Part shown: positions 22,923-23,960 of the stretch, piece by piece
Layout of the letters: the number at the start of each line of letters is the position of its first letter
Numbering within the stretch: the stretch's first letter is position 1
Assembly: GCA_946480785.1 (NCBI GenBank)
Contig: CAMLLD010000085.1
Span: 1-23,960, forward strand
Length of the DNA: 23,960 nt
Direction of reading: 5' to 3'
Origin: an uncultured Blastocatellia bacterium
GTDB taxonomy: Bacteria > Acidobacteriota > Blastocatellia > Pyrinomonadales > Pyrinomonadaceae
Program-made: the position numbers and the translations under genes
Notes under the pieces: model-generated
Told to the model about the DNA's origin: nothing
What the model saw: the letters and a program-made list of their open reading frames with translations, nothing else
Database searches by the model: none

Positions 22923-23693
22923 GTGTCAAACTGGCTCCAATACTTCTGCAACGTTAACCACAAGTTCTCGTCCATTCTTGTTGACGTCGATCTCAAAGAT
23001 CTGCTGCCGGACGATAAACGCCCGGATCTTATTTGGATCTGGATTTACATGAACGCGCCCCGTACGGACGGGCTTTCCAGTAACGAAGAATTCGAGACCT
23101 TGAACACGATCGAGGATGCGCTGACCGTGCGCCTCGAAAAGGATTGTGGCGCGTGTCTCGCCGGCAGGATTACGGGAGACGGCCGTCGAGAGTTTTACTA
23201 TTACGGCCGCCGACCCTTGCAGCTCGAGCGAATCGTCGAAGAAGAGCTGGCGAATTTTCCGGGTTATCGCTTTGATTGCGATACTCAGCCCGATCCCGCG
23301 TGGCGACAGTATCTGGACGTGCTGTATCCCTCTGAAGAGAATCTCGAACTCCTCAAGAACGCGGCCGTGTTAGAGAACCTGAGCAAGGCCGGAGATGATC
23401 CTGAGGTTGTTCGACCCGTTTGGCACTATGTCTGGTTCGAATCTGCTGCCGGACGCGAACGATTCCTCGAGTGGTCCAAAGAGAATGGCTTCGAACAAGT
23501 GCAGCGCGGTCGCGCCGGCGGTCAGAATAGACTTGAGCCGGGAATGGTGTGTGTTGTACGGTCACACAGCGCCACACCTGACGAGATAAATAATTACGTT
23601 TTGAAAGTATTTGGCGCGGCCCGGCAATTTGGCGGGAAGTATGATGGCTGGGAAACGCGAGTTGAAGGCAAGCCCCGGCCGCACCTCTCGTGA
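22923..23693 (+). CDS. DUF695 and RraB-like protein
   Basis: The 256-residue soluble protein has two parts. The N-terminal half (residues 1-135) matches DUF695, with LIWIWIYMNAPRTDGLSSNEEFETLNTIED and GRITGDGRREFYYYG as recognisable segments, the former described here as the region around 36-66. The C-terminal half (about 165-256) resembles RraB, the regulator of RNase E activity, with VWHYVWFESAAGRERFLEWSKENGFE around 167-193 and DGWETRVE near the end. The two are often found fused. Acting as an RNase E inhibitor is known for the gamma-proteobacterial RraB; here the target is unknown. The start is GTG 22923 with GAGG about 8 bases upstream. It is divergent from the VOC gene and convergent with the endonuclease. 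Confidence 0.85.
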   Translation: MSNWLQYFCNVNHKFSSILVDVDLKDLLPDDKRPDLIWIWIYMNAPRTDGLSSNEEFETLNTIEDALTVRLEKDCGACLAGRITGDGRREFYYYGRRPLQLERIVEEELANFPGYRFDCDTQPDPAWRQYLDVLYPSEENLELLKNAAVLENLSKAGDDPEVVRPVWHYVWFESAAGRERFLEWSKENGFEQVQRGRAGGQNRLEPGMVCVVRSHSATPDEINNYVLKVFGAARQFGGKYDGWETRVEGKPRPHLS

Positions 23694-23701
23694 GCCGGGG
23701 C
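23672..23701. terminator. GC-rich stem-loop spanning the stop codon
   Basis: GCCCCGGC (23672-23679) and GCCGGGGC (23694-23701) form a perfect 8-base stem with a 14-base loop that contains the TGA of the DUF695/RraB gene. It lies between two convergent genes and could stop transcription from both sides. No T-run follows on either strand, so intrinsic termination is uncertain. Confidence 0.4.
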
Positions 23702-23716
23702 ATTTGCAGCCGCTTC

Positions 23717-23960
23717 TTACTGGTTATCGACGCGTCCCTCGATCACGGCCTGTATGCTCGAAGGCACATTCGAGAAGAAATCGTAGCCCGTGATCGCTTC
23801 CACCTGGTCCACGCTCACGCGATACGCACGCCAGTCAGTGCCGATCGTTCCGGAGTTGGGTATCACCACCGCGATCGTTCTCGTCGCCAGTCCCGTCGCG
23901 GCCCGCGGCCAGGATGCGACGAGCCCGACCGGCGCCGGTGTGCCGGCGACAACGCAAGGC
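23717..23960 (-). CDS. DNA/RNA non-specific endonuclease, C-terminal part
   Basis: A minus-strand frame enters at the right edge and ends at the stop at 23717, giving the last 80 residues. Readable segments include TRTIAVVIPNSGTIGTDWRAY, named here by its region, and VSVDQVEAITGYDFFSNVP. The latter is the conserved C-terminal signature of the NUC1/Serratia-type DNA/RNA non-specific endonucleases (VxxIExxTGxDFFxxLP). The catalytic DRGH motif would lie upstream, outside the window, so activity cannot be judged. These are usually secreted metal-dependent nucleases used for nucleic-acid scavenging. The gene is convergent with the DUF695/RraB gene. Confidence 0.85.
   Translation of the reverse strand, partial: PCVVAGTPAPVGLVASWPRAATGLATRTIAVVIPNSGTIGTDWRAYRVSVDQVEAITGYDFFSNVPSSIQAVIEGRVDNQ

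Overview
The window looks like an Acidobacteriota chromosome, probably of the Blastocatellia type. The best evidence is a large orphan MacB/FtsX-type permease of the ADOP family sitting directly behind a PadR regulator, a pairing characteristic of that phylum. A GC-rich alpha-2-macroglobulin operon is compatible with this. The assignment is inferred from gene content, not from a marker gene.

The sequence falls into two parts. Roughly 300-7,640 is visibly AT-richer (one 60-base line at 1441 has 29 G+C) and holds accessory genes. From about 7,740 onward it is GC-rich (a line at 14041 has 38 of 60) and holds ordinary genes. The join is marked by a degenerate tRNA-Ser(UGA)-like sequence whose 3' half is well preserved, followed at once by a decayed amidohydrolase gene. 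This is how the end of an integrated genomic island often looks. No integrase and no second attachment site lie in the window.

The accessory part has two modules facing each other. On the plus strand (1155-3947) is a compact RiPP cluster: a 62-residue precursor ending NPYNRFHNRHNRSR, a radical SAM/SPASM maturase, a 2OG-Fe(II) oxygenase and an HExxH protein of the proposed 2-oxoglutarate-dependent peptide beta-hydroxylase type. The three enzyme genes overlap and the precursor precedes them by 24 bases. The expected product is a short peptide with Tyr-, Phe- and/or His-based cyclophanes that is then hydroxylated, possibly by two unrelated oxygenases. On the minus strand (7281-3970) is a three-gene operon: a SIR2-like protein, an AAA/DUF3696 ATPase and a PIN-like putative nuclease. 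It reads as an anti-phage or abortive-infection module and is not one I can match to a named system.

The GC-rich part holds the broken amidohydrolase (7751-9183), the ADOP permease and its PadR regulator with two inverted operator-like repeats, a small secreted protein, and a four-gene envelope operon (13087-22442). That operon encodes a DUF1175 protein with NlpC/P60-like residues, a thioester alpha-2-macroglobulin of 1638 residues, a six-helix membrane protein, and an unusual 890-residue fusion of penicillin-binding transpeptidase, SpoIID-like and HExxH metallopeptidase-like domains. A VOC protein, a DUF695/RraB protein and the C-terminal end of a DNA/RNA non-specific endonuclease close the window. 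No CRISPR array, rRNA gene or intact insertion sequence was seen.
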